In this document: piece by piece, positions 27,023 to 34,752 of the stretch | How positions within the stretch are numbered: the stretch's first letter is position 1 | How the letters are laid out: every line of letters starts with the position of its first letter | Assembly: GCF_009755225.1 (NCBI RefSeq) | Contig: NZ_WQKZ01000002.1 | Location: forward strand, 558,001-622,000 | Origin: Hymenobacter ginkgonis | Lineage (GTDB): Bacteria > Bacteroidota > Bacteroidia > Cytophagales > Hymenobacteraceae | DNA: 64,000 nt | Direction of reading: 5' to 3' | Program-made: the position numbers and the translations under genes | The notes under the pieces: model-generated | Databases searched by the model: none | Told to the model about the DNA's origin: nothing | The model's input: only the letters and a program-made list of their open reading frames with translations

Positions 27023-28429
27023 ATGAAATTATACTTTTTGCGGGCGCTGGGCGTGGCTTTGGGCACCCTGCTGGCGGGCCGCGCGCTGGCGCAGGGCCAA
27101 GTGACGCCGCCCGCCTCCGTCACGCCTAGCCAGCAGCCGGCCGCCGCCTCGGCCCAGGAGCCTACCCACCACACGCACGACGAGAACTGGAGCCTGCACT
27201 TCCAGCAGACCATCATTCAGCAGTGGCACAATGACTTGAGCCCCCGCTACACGGGCGACCACAGCCTGCAAGCCCGTGAAAACGCTAAGCTCTCGCTCAC
27301 GACTACCCTCTTTATTGGCCGGCGGCTCTGGAAGGGCGCGGCCGTGTACTTCAACCCCGAGGTGGCGGGCGGTAGCGGCCTAAGCGGCGCCACCGGCATC
27401 GGCGGCGCGCCCAACGGCGAAACGTTTCGCATCGGCGACCCCTCGCCGCAAGTGTACCTGGCGCGCCTCTACCTGCGCCAACTCTGGGCGCTGGGCCCGG
27501 CCGAAGAAGACGATGCCGACGACCTCAACCAGCTGAAGGGCACGCGCCCCGCGCGCTACCTGGCCCTGAACGTGGGCAAGTTCAGCATCGCCGACTATTT
27601 CGACCAGAACAGCTACTCGCACGACCCGCGCACGCAGTTTTTCAACTGGAGCCTGATGAGCGCCGGCGGCTGGGACTACCCCGCCAATGTGCGCGGCTAC
27701 ACCGTGGGCGCGGTGCTCGAATACGTGCAGCCCGGCCTGGCGCTGCGGGCCAGCGCCACCTCCATGCCCACCGATGCCAACGGCCCTACCCTCGATTTTC
27801 ACTACGACAAGGCCCAGGCCCTGACGGCCGAAATCACGAAGTCGTATAATATTAATAACCACCCTGGCGCGGTGCGGCTGCTGGGCTTTCGCAACCAGGC
27901 CGCCATGGGCAGCTACAACCTGGCCGTGCGCCAGGCCCTCGGCACCGCCGCCGCGCCCGACGTGACGGCCGCCCGCGCCGAGCGCCGCACCAAATACGGC
28001 TTCGTGGTGAATGCCGAGCAGGAAGTTTCGCCCAGCGTAGGCGTTTTCGGCCGCTTTAGCTACAACGACGGCCACAACGAAACCTGGGCCTTCACCGAAA
28101 TTGACCATAGCCTGAGCTTGGGCGCTACCAGCACCGGCGCGCGCTGGAAGCGCCCCACCGACCGCCTCGGGGCCGCCTTCGTGGCAAACGGCCTCTCGCA
28201 AGACCACCGCGCCTACCTGGCGGCGGGCGGCTCGGGCTTCATCCTCGGCGACGGCCGCCTCGACTACGGCCTCGAATACATTGGCGAAATTTATTACAGC
28301 ATCGACTTTCCGCGCTACCACGCCGCGCTAAGTCCTGATTATCAAATTATTTTCAACCCCGGCTACAATACCAGCCGCCTGCCCGGGCCGGTGCACGTGG
28401 TGGCCTTGCGAGTGCACGTCGAGTTTTAG
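27023..28429 (+). CDS. OprB-like carbohydrate porin
   Basis: About 468 residues from ATG 27023 (TTG just before it). A signal peptide ends at RALAQ; a Pro/Ala/His-rich linker follows, then a beta-barrel. Family blocks are WSLHFQQTIIQQWHND, YFNPEVAGGSGLSG, YLARLYLRQ, GKFSIADYFDQNSYSHDPRTQFFNW and the final aromatic-ending VVALRVHVEF, as in outer-membrane barrels. OprB-type porins let sugars or small solutes across the outer membrane; the substrate here is unknown. A terminator separates it from the following nuclease gene. Confidence 0.85.
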   Translation: MKLYFLRALGVALGTLLAGRALAQGQVTPPASVTPSQQPAAASAQEPTHHTHDENWSLHFQQTIIQQWHNDLSPRYTGDHSLQARENAKLSLTTTLFIGRRLWKGAAVYFNPEVAGGSGLSGATGIGGAPNGETFRIGDPSPQVYLARLYLRQLWALGPAEEDDADDLNQLKGTRPARYLALNVGKFSIADYFDQNSYSHDPRTQFFNWSLMSAGGWDYPANVRGYTVGAVLEYVQPGLALRASATSMPTDANGPTLDFHYDKAQALTAEITKSYNINNHPGAVRLLGFRNQAAMGSYNLAVRQALGTAAAPDVTAARAERRTKYGFVVNAEQEVSPSVGVFGRFSYNDGHNETWAFTEIDHSLSLGATSTGARWKRPTDRLGAAFVANGLSQDHRAYLAAGGSGFILGDGRLDYGLEYIGEIYYSIDFPRYHAALSPDYQIIFNPGYNTSRLPGPVHVVALRVHVEF

Positions 28430-28479
28430 GGGGGTAGGCGCCCGTGGCGCAATTTGTTCAGGTTATTGCAACTCTTGGG

Positions 28480-28508
28480 CCGGCAAGGTGTCCTTGCCGG
28501 TCTTTCCT
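28480..28508 (+). terminator. Terminator after the porin gene
   Basis: A perfect 9-bp stem (CCGGCAAGG, loop TGT) followed by TCTTTCCTTTTTT. An alternative upstream GTG start of the nuclease frame falls inside this hairpin and is therefore unlikely. Confidence 0.88.
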
Positions 28509-28517
28509 TTTTTACGA

Positions 28518-29306
28518 ATGCGCAAACTCTTTTTTTCGCTGGCGTTGCTGGCCGTTTTGCCGCTGCGCCTCTGGGCGTGGGGCGTTGAAGGCCACCGGGC
28601 CGTGGGCAACATCGCCGAGCATCACCTCACCGAGAAGGCACGCCGCCAGGTAGCCGCCCTGCTGGGCACCCAAACCCTCACGCTCGTCAGCACCCAGCCC
28701 GACGAGATGCTCGCGCTGCCCGAGTACAAGGATACCGCGCCCTGGCACTACATCAATACGGCGCTCAACCTACCCCACGACCAGTACGTGCAGGCCATTA
28801 AGGCGCAGGATAAGCCGAACGCGTACAATATCTTGCAGCTGAAAATCAAGGAGCTGAAAGACCCTTCCAAAACCCGCGAGCAGCGGGCCGAGGCGCTCGT
28901 CTTTGTCGTGCACATCATTGGCGACATTCACCAGCCGATGCACTCGGGCCGCGCCGAAGACCGGGGCGGCAACGACATCAAGCTCACTTACCGCGGCAAA
29001 GACACCAACCTGCACAGCCTCTGGGACAGCGGCCTCATCGACTACCAAGGCCTCGACTATACTGAGATGAGCCAGCAGTACGATGCTGCCCTACCCCCCA
29101 CCTTGCTCAAAACCTGGCAGGCGGCCGCCGACCCCGCCGAGTGGCTGTTCGAGTCCTACACGCTGTCGAGCCAGCTCTACGCCGAGGTAGCGCAGCAGCC
29201 CAACCTAGATTTTCGCTACTTTCCGGCCCACGCGCCCCTCATCAAGCAGCGCATTCAGCAGGCCGGCGTGCGGCTGGCCGCCGTGCTGAACGAGGCCTTT
29301 AAGTAG
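28518..29306 (+). CDS. Secreted S1/P1 nuclease
   Basis: 262 residues from ATG 28518 (MRKLFFSLALLAVLPLRLWA). Cleavage after LWA leaves Trp as residue 1, which in this family binds a zinc ion through its amino group. Other zinc-cluster blocks are GVEGHRAVGNIAEHHL, DTAPWHYINT, VHIIGDIHQPMHSG, GGNDIKL and NLHSLWDSGLI. These trinuclear-zinc enzymes cut single-stranded DNA and RNA and remove 3' phosphates. It is predicted to be periplasmic or secreted. A 21-bp terminator hairpin follows. Confidence 0.94.
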   Translation: MRKLFFSLALLAVLPLRLWAWGVEGHRAVGNIAEHHLTEKARRQVAALLGTQTLTLVSTQPDEMLALPEYKDTAPWHYINTALNLPHDQYVQAIKAQDKPNAYNILQLKIKELKDPSKTREQRAEALVFVVHIIGDIHQPMHSGRAEDRGGNDIKLTYRGKDTNLHSLWDSGLIDYQGLDYTEMSQQYDAALPPTLLKTWQAAADPAEWLFESYTLSSQLYAEVAQQPNLDFRYFPAHAPLIKQRIQQAGVRLAAVLNEAFK

Positions 29307-29326
29307 GCCGGTCGAACTGGTTTTTC

Positions 29327-29371
29327 AATGAAAAGGCCGCTGTACCAATCTGGTACAGCGGCCTTTTCATT
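29327..29371 (+). terminator. Strong terminator after the S1/P1 nuclease gene
   Basis: A perfect 21-bp inverted repeat with a 3-base loop (core AAAAGGCCGCTGTACCA), with flanking A and T tracts. Confidence 0.92.
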
Positions 29372-29607
29372 GGGCTAAAGCGGTAGTGGCCCGGCCACAG
29401 ATTACCGGCACATTAGCGGAATAAACAGCCAAAGTTACGGCAGCTACTAGCTGACGTGCAAAGAGTTAAAAATTTGGCAATTTTTTTTGATTGCCTAAAG
29501 CCAGCGAAAAGCGTGTTGCTGACCGCTTTTAGGCTGAAAAAAATCTGTAAAAAAATCGGCGAAAAGTCTTTTTTACCTTGACACTAGCGGTCCCCAAAAA
29601 AGGCTGG
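29372..29607. other. AT-rich upstream region
   Basis: No gene is seen. The second half has A and T tracts (around 29466-29577) typical of a promoter-upstream region. It leads to the -7 box at 29608. Confidence 0.5.
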
Positions 29608-29615
29608 TAATTTTG
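29608..29615 (+). promoter_or_regulatory. -7 box TAATTTTG
   Basis: An exact TAnnTTTG match. The nearest upstream TTG (29578) is 27 bases away, longer than ideal. It predicts a transcript starting near 29621. Confidence 0.55.
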
Positions 29616-29620
29616 CACCG

Positions 29621-29769
29621 TGAACGCACTCAACCACCAGTTGATGGAGCGCGGAACGACCCAACTGGTCGCCCTGCGAGAAGACCGGAAGGCCGTTGCC
29701 GCCGTTTGTCTTTCGTTTCGTTGTTCGTTTTTTCGATTCGCCGCCCCAAGTCTTTGAGGCGGTTTTTTT
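29621..29769 (+). ncRNA. Candidate structured small RNA or leader
   Basis: Between a -7 box and a Rho-independent terminator lie about 150 bases that can fold. An 8-bp stem ACCAGTTG (29636-29643) pairs with CAACTGGT (29662-29669), followed by a GC-rich CCGGAAGGCCG segment, a pyrimidine-rich single-stranded stretch and the terminator. An ORF from GTG 29621 can be read to a TGA in the terminator, but its Arg/Phe/Ser-rich end looks non-coding. I do not recognise an RNA family. It could be a free RNA or the first part of a leader for the pyr/pur operon. Confidence 0.5.
29741..29769 (+). terminator. Terminator or attenuator 1
   Basis: Stem CCGCC/GGCGG with an inner CAA/TTG helix and seven T residues. 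It ends the candidate RNA 311 bases before pyrF. Confidence 0.82.
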
Positions 29770-29842
29770 GTGCCCGGCTGGCGCGTAAGGTCCCAGGTTT
29801 TTTTAGTTTCTCTCACTAACAAATTCCCCCTCAACTCCACTG

Positions 29843-30004
29843 ATGGATACCAACACGCTTTCCCCGACTGTGGCTGTTACCCTTTCTGCTACTCCGGTAC
29901 ACGCCGGAAACCGCAATCTAAGCAGCGTGGCGCAGGTTATCATAGGCCAGACTGACATCCGTGAGTGCGTGCCCTTTCTGATTAACTGTGAGAATGTAAT
30001 CTAA
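29843..30004 (+). CDS. 53-codon small ORF between two terminators
   Basis: The frame runs from ATG 29843 to TAA 30002-30004 and encodes 53 residues, beginning MDTNTLSPTVAVTLSA and ending CVPFLINCENVI. It has no signal peptide and contains two Cys near the end. It starts about 74 bases after terminator 1 and stops 14 bases before terminator 2, upstream of pyrF. That position is like a leader peptide that could couple translation to termination, as pyrL does before E. coli pyrBI. No family is recognised, and codon choice is less GC-biased than in neighbouring genes. Coding status is unproven. Confidence 0.4.
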   Translation: MDTNTLSPTVAVTLSATPVHAGNRNLSSVAQVIIGQTDIRECVPFLINCENVI

Positions 30005-30017
30005 GCTCTTGACTACG

Positions 30018-30049
30018 AAGCGCCCGGCTAGGCCGGGCGCTTTTATTTT
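30018..30049 (+). terminator. Terminator or attenuator 2, just upstream of pyrF
   Basis: A perfect 11-bp stem (AAGCGCCCGGC, loop TAG) followed by TTATTTTT. It lies 32 bases before the pyrF start, so transcripts from upstream would stop unless antitermination occurs. Confidence 0.9.
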
Positions 30050-30080
30050 TACTCCGTTTTTACCTCGCTTTCCCCGGTTT

Positions 30081-30836
30081 ATGCAAAAGCTCCTCGCCCG
30101 CGTTGCCCAGGCCAACACGCTGCTTTGCGTGGGCCTCGACCCCACCGGCTCCGACGAAGACGTGACGCGCCGCCTACCCCAGGTAATTACCCAAACCGCG
30201 CCCTACGCCGCCGCCTTTAAGCCTAATCTAGCGTTTTTCCTGAGCCGCCCCAACGGGGTGCAGCTCTTGCGCCAAGCCATCGCTAGCGTACCCGACGGCA
30301 TTCCGGTGATTCTGGACGGCAAGTTTGGCGACATCGCCAACACGGCCATGCACTACGCGCAGTTTGCCTACGACGAGCTGGGCGCCGATGCCGTGACGGT
30401 GAACCCCTACATGGGCGCCGATGCGGTGGTGCCCTTCGCCCGACCCGGCAAGTTTGTATTTGCCCTGGCCAAAACTTCGAACCACTCGCCCATCCAGGAG
30501 GCGCTGTTGCAAACCGGCCAGCCCGTTAGCGATTTCACCGCCCAACTCTTAGCCGACCTTAACACGACGCACGGCAACATCGGCCTCGTGGCCGGCGCTA
30601 CCGATGCGGCGGCGCTGGGTCGCCTGCGCCAGCTCTGCCCTACGCAATGGTTCTTAGTGCCCGGCATTGGCGCGCAGGGCGGTGACTTGGCGGCCGTGCT
30701 AGCCGCCGGCTTGCTAGCCGATGGCGGCGGGCTGCTGATTAATGCCTCGCGCAGCATTTGGCAGGCCGAGGATGCCAGCGCGGCCGCGCGGGAATTGATG
30801 AATGAAATAAACGAGCACCGGGCAATAACAGCTTAA
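30081..30836 (+). CDS. pyrF: Orotidine 5'-phosphate decarboxylase, type 2
   Basis: 251 residues from ATG 30081 (MQKLLARVAQANTLLCVGLDP). It catalyses the last step of UMP synthesis, OMP to UMP plus CO2. The TIM-barrel has the catalytic Lys/Asp block DGKFGDIANTAMHYAQFAYDELGADAVTVNPYMG, and FKPNLAFFL earlier. Later blocks are LVAGATDAAALGRLR and VPGIGAQGGD with the terminal GLLINASRSIW, typical of the type 2 subfamily. Upstream in-frame codons fall within terminator 2. pyrE follows 125 bases later. Confidence 0.95.
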   Translation: MQKLLARVAQANTLLCVGLDPTGSDEDVTRRLPQVITQTAPYAAAFKPNLAFFLSRPNGVQLLRQAIASVPDGIPVILDGKFGDIANTAMHYAQFAYDELGADAVTVNPYMGADAVVPFARPGKFVFALAKTSNHSPIQEALLQTGQPVSDFTAQLLADLNTTHGNIGLVAGATDAAALGRLRQLCPTQWFLVPGIGAQGGDLAAVLAAGLLADGGGLLINASRSIWQAEDASAAARELMNEINEHRAITA

Positions 30837-30961
30837 GTTTTAAAAAACGTCCTGCTGAGCCGGCCGAAGCATCTTGCGTGCAGCAGTAAGCTCATTTGTT
30901 CAACGATGCTGGGCTGCTTGCCTTCGCTTTGCCTGACGTTCTGATTGAATTTTCAAAGATT

Positions 30962-31582
30962 ATGACCAACACCCTCACCCCCGGCCTACCCCCCGCCGAA
31001 GTCGCCAGCATCCTCGAAGCGCAACTGCGCCAGGAGGGTGCGCTGCTGAGCGGGCACTTCAAGCTCTCGTCGGGGCTGCACTCAGATACGTACGTGCAGT
31101 GCGCCCGCTTTTTGCGCAAGCCTGAGCTGGCTGCGCCGGCTATGGCCGTACTGGCCAGCCGCTTGCGCGAAGCCGGCTTGGTGCCCGATGTGGTGGTTGG
31201 CCCCGCCATGGGGGGCGTGGTGGTAAGCTACGAATTGGCGCGCCAGCTCGGCGTGCCCTCCCTTTTTACGGAGCGCGATGCCAACGGCCAAATGATTTTG
31301 CGCCGCGGCTTCACATTGGCCCCTGGCGAAAGGGTAGTCATTGCCGAAGACGTAGTTACGACCGGCAAAAGCACCCTCGAAGTAGCCCGGGTTTTGGGTG
31401 AAATGGGGGTCGAAGTGCTGGCAGTGGCCTCTTTAATTGACCGCACCAATGGTGCCGCGCAGCTTCCGTTCCCGAACTTTGCCTTGTTGCCGGTGCAGGC
31501 GGCTGTGTTTGCGGCCGATGCCGTGCCGGCTCACCTAGCCGGCATTCCGGCGGTGAAGCCCGGCAGTCGGCCGGACGCCTAA
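30962..31582 (+). CDS. pyrE: Orotate phosphoribosyltransferase
   Basis: 206 residues from ATG 30962 (MTNTLTPGLPPAEVASIL). It joins orotate and PRPP to make OMP, the substrate of the upstream PyrF. The motifs are HFKLSSGLHSDTYVQCARFL, VVGPAMGGVVVSYELARQLG, FTERDANGQMILRRGF and the PRPP loop VVIAEDVVTTGKSTLE. The frame opens earlier (30896), but the first 22 codons are not family-like. It is part of the plus-strand nucleotide run, 71 bases ahead of purL. Confidence 0.95.
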   Translation: MTNTLTPGLPPAEVASILEAQLRQEGALLSGHFKLSSGLHSDTYVQCARFLRKPELAAPAMAVLASRLREAGLVPDVVVGPAMGGVVVSYELARQLGVPSLFTERDANGQMILRRGFTLAPGERVVIAEDVVTTGKSTLEVARVLGEMGVEVLAVASLIDRTNGAAQLPFPNFALLPVQAAVFAADAVPAHLAGIPAVKPGSRPDA

Positions 31583-31653
31583 CCCGAGGTAAGGGCGGCA
31601 AGCGGCCGCTCGATTGCTCCACTTAACGGGCGGCTGCGGGCTGCCCCTCCCAT

Positions 31654-34600
31654 TTGGAAACCAACCAGCATTCCATCCTCCTTACCCTCCAACCCGGCCG
31701 GCACGACGGCGACGGCCGGCGCGTGGCCGCCGACGCGGCCCGCCACCTCGGCTTGCGCACCGGCCAGGTACGCAGCGCGGCCCTCTACGCCGTGCGCTAC
31801 CCCGGCCTCAGCGAGGCGCAGGTAGCTAGCTTCGCCGCTGCCTGCTTGCAAGACCCGGTGCTGCACTCGGTTGCCATCGACCAACTAGGTGCGCCGGCCG
31901 GCTTCAAGAGCTACATCCTAGTGGCCAAGGGCCCCGGCGTGACGGACGACGAAGGCACCTCGGCCCAGAATGCGCTGAGCGACTTCCTCAACGAGCCTAT
32001 CGATACCCGCACGCAGCATATTTTCTCGAAGCGGCTGTACTGGGTAGAAAACGCCCTACCCCCCGCCGACCTGCGGAGGCTGGCCGAAGAGCTGCTGGGC
32101 AACAAGCTGATTAACCGGTTTGAGGTGGGTGCCACGGCCGATGGCGTGCGCGACTACACCCCGCGCCCCGGCGGCGGCGCCGATGCCCGCACCGAAACCA
32201 TTCAACTCACTGGCCTCAGCGACGAGCAATTGCTGCAACTGAGCAAGGACAACGTGTACGCGCTCAACCTGCCCGAAATGCAGGCCATCCGCGCGTACTT
32301 CGACCAGGGCAGTGTGCGCGAGCAGCGCTTGGGCTTGGGCCTGCCCGCCGACCCCACCGATTGCGAGATGGAGATTCTGGCCCAAACCTGGTCGGAGCAC
32401 TGCAAGCACAAGGAATTTAGCGCCCTTATCAAGTATAAAAACCTGGAGACGGGCGCCGAGGAAGAAATTGATGGCCTGTTCAAAACCTTCATTAAAGGTG
32501 CGACCAGCGAGGTAGACCGCCAGCTGCGTGCCAACGGCAACGACTGGCTCATCAAGGTATTTTCGGACAATGCTGGCGCGGTGCGCATCAACCCCGAGTC
32601 GCTGTTCGTGTGGAAGGTCGAGACGCACAACTCGCCCTCGGCCATCGACCCTTACGGCGGGGCTATTACGGGCATTTTGGGTAATAACCGCGACCCGTTG
32701 GCTACCGGCATCGGCGGCGCGCGCTTATTGTTCAATACCAACGTGTTGTGCTTTGGCAACCCCGATTACGACGGGCCGCTGCTAACGGGCCAATTGCACC
32801 CGCGCCGCATTTTTGAGGGCGTGCGTAAGGGAATTGAAGACGGCGGCAACAAGTCGGGCGTGCCTACCGTGAACGGGGCCATCGTTTTCGACGACCGCTA
32901 CGCCGGCAAGCCGCTGGTGTACTGCGGCACCGGAGCCGTAATGCCCATGCAGCTGGCCGGTAAGGACAGCTGGGAAAAGGTGATTCTGCCCGGCGACCGC
33001 ATCATCATGGCGGGGGGTAGGGTAGGGAAGGACGGCATCCACGGGGCCACTTTTTCGAGCATCGAGCTCGACGAAGCCGCGCCCGCCACGGCCGTACAAA
33101 TCGGCTCGCCCATCACCCAGAAGCTGGCGATGGACTTTCTTATCATCGCCACGCGGCGCGGCCTCATCCGGTGCAGCACCGACAATGGCGCGGGCGGCCT
33201 CTCGTCGAGCATCGGTGAGCTGGCGCTCATCCCCGGCGGCGCGGTAGTCGAGCTAGAAAAGGTGCCGCTGAAATATCCCGGCCTCAAGCCCTGGGAGATT
33301 TTTCTGAGCGAGTCGCAAGAGCGTTTCACCCTCGCCGTGGAGCCTACTAAGCTAGACGAACTGCTGGCTCTGGGCCGCGAAATGGAGGTCGAGCTGACTG
33401 ATATTGGCTTCTTCAATGCCGAAGGCTTCCTCGACGTAAAGTTTGATAACCAACCCATTGCCGGTCTCTCGCTAGAATTCTTGCACGACGGCGTGCCGCG
33501 CAAAACGCTGCTAGCCGAGTACGCCAAGCCTGCCGCCCAGGAACCCGAGCTGCCCGCCGCGCTAGACTACAACGACGTGCTAGTGAAGTTGTTGGGCACA
33601 CTCAATATCTGCTCGCGCGAGTCGGTTATTCGGCAGTACGACCACGAAGTGAAGGGCCGCACGGTGGTAAAACCCCTGATGGGCGCCACCGGCCAAGCGC
33701 CGCAGGATGCCGCCGTGGTGCGCTTCAACTTCGAGAGCTGGGAGGGGGTAGCCGTGAGCAACGGCATCCTACCCCGTTTCGGCGACCTCGACGCCTACCA
33801 CATGTCGGCCGGCTCGTTTGACGAGGCTGTGCGGCAGATTATTTCGGTGGGCGGCAAGTTGCCCAACCTGACGCCGGGCGACAATATTTTCTGGTCGGTA
33901 AACGACAATTTCTGCGTGCCGGATTCGGTGTACGACCCCGTCATTAACCCCGATGGCAAGCAGAAGCTGGCTAAATTGGTGCAAATGTGCCAGGCCCTGC
34001 GCGATGCCTGCGCAGCCTACTGCATTCCGCTTACCAGCGGCAAGGATTCGATGAAGAACGACTTCAAGGCCGATGGGGTGAAAATCTCGGTGCCACCGAC
34101 GGTCCTTTATTCGATGACGGCCAAGGTGGAAGACGTGCGCCAGGTAGTAACGTCCGATTTTAAACAAGCCGACGACGTAATTTATCTGCTCGGCGAAACC
34201 TACGACGAACTAGGTGGCTCCGAGTTCTACCAACTCTACAACCAGCTGGGCGCCAACGTGCCGCAAGTACGCTTCGACAAAGCGAAGGAACTGTACACCC
34301 TGGTGGGCGAGGCCAACGAGCAGGGCCTCATTCAGAGCAGCCACGACCTGAGCGACGGCGGCCTGGCCGTGGCCGTGGCCGAGTGCACCTTCGGCCGCGA
34401 TGGCCTGGGAGCCGACCTCGACCTGGGCGGCTACCTCGACGGCGAGCTGTCGCTGGAAGCGATGCTGTTCAGCGAGTCGCACTCGCGCTTTGTGGTAACC
34501 GTGGCACCGGAAGATGTGTGGGCCTTCGAGAGTATTTTGGAGGAGCGGGCTACCTGCCTGGGGCGCGTTACGGCCGATGGGCTGCTGCGCGTGCGCTACC

Positions 34601-34707
34601 AGGGTAAGGAATTGCTGCACCTCGACACGATGCACCTGCGGCAGGCTTGGACCAACGGCCCGGTTAACCAAACTATTGGGTTGGAGCCAGCTGCGAGCTT
34701 ACAGTAA
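31654..34707 (+). CDS. purL: Phosphoribosylformylglycinamidine synthase, PurS-PurL fusion
   Basis: 1017 residues from a TTG start at 31654 (LETNQHSILLTLQPGRHD); no ATG is available nearby. Residues about 1-90 look like PurS (TLQPGRHDGDGRRVAADA). The ATP-binding FGAM synthase core contains ETHNSPSAIDPYGGAITGILGNNRD, GQLHPRRIFEGVRKGIEDGGNKSGVP, TDNGAGGLSSSIGELA and a second half with GKDSMKND and SSHDLSDGGLAVA. The C-terminal glutaminase of large PurL enzymes is absent and is supplied by the next gene. The product converts FGAR to FGAM together with PurQ. Confidence 0.94.
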   Translation: METNQHSILLTLQPGRHDGDGRRVAADAARHLGLRTGQVRSAALYAVRYPGLSEAQVASFAAACLQDPVLHSVAIDQLGAPAGFKSYILVAKGPGVTDDEGTSAQNALSDFLNEPIDTRTQHIFSKRLYWVENALPPADLRRLAEELLGNKLINRFEVGATADGVRDYTPRPGGGADARTETIQLTGLSDEQLLQLSKDNVYALNLPEMQAIRAYFDQGSVREQRLGLGLPADPTDCEMEILAQTWSEHCKHKEFSALIKYKNLETGAEEEIDGLFKTFIKGATSEVDRQLRANGNDWLIKVFSDNAGAVRINPESLFVWKVETHNSPSAIDPYGGAITGILGNNRDPLATGIGGARLLFNTNVLCFGNPDYDGPLLTGQLHPRRIFEGVRKGIEDGGNKSGVPTVNGAIVFDDRYAGKPLVYCGTGAVMPMQLAGKDSWEKVILPGDRIIMAGGRVGKDGIHGATFSSIELDEAAPATAVQIGSPITQKLAMDFLIIATRRGLIRCSTDNGAGGLSSSIGELALIPGGAVVELEKVPLKYPGLKPWEIFLSESQERFTLAVEPTKLDELLALGREMEVELTDIGFFNAEGFLDVKFDNQPIAGLSLEFLHDGVPRKTLLAEYAKPAAQEPELPAALDYNDVLVKLLGTLNICSRESVIRQYDHEVKGRTVVKPLMGATGQAPQDAAVVRFNFESWEGVAVSNGILPRFGDLDAYHMSAGSFDEAVRQIISVGGKLPNLTPGDNIFWSVNDNFCVPDSVYDPVINPDGKQKLAKLVQMCQALRDACAAYCIPLTSGKDSMKNDFKADGVKISVPPTVLYSMTAKVEDVRQVVTSDFKQADDVIYLLGETYDELGGSEFYQLYNQLGANVPQVRFDKAKELYTLVGEANEQGLIQSSHDLSDGGLAVAVAECTFGRDGLGADLDLGGYLDGELSLEAMLFSESHSRFVVTVAPEDVWAFESILEERATCLGRVTADGLLRVRYQGKELLHLDTMHLRQAWTNGPVNQTIGLEPAASLQ

Positions 34708-34752
34708 CAATATAAAAGTTAACGAGTTATTATTTCAGTGGGGCAAGCGGTA

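Noticed and set aside
27380..28321. 313-residue minus-strand frame opposite the porin gene
   Set aside because: Its Val/Ala/Gly/Arg-rich composition is a mirror of the porin codons, and it has no recognisable motif.
29770..29955. 61-residue plus-strand frame overlapping the small ORF upstream of pyrF
   Set aside because: It starts inside terminator 1 flanking sequence and has no protein-like pattern; the ATG 29843 frame fits the terminator layout better.
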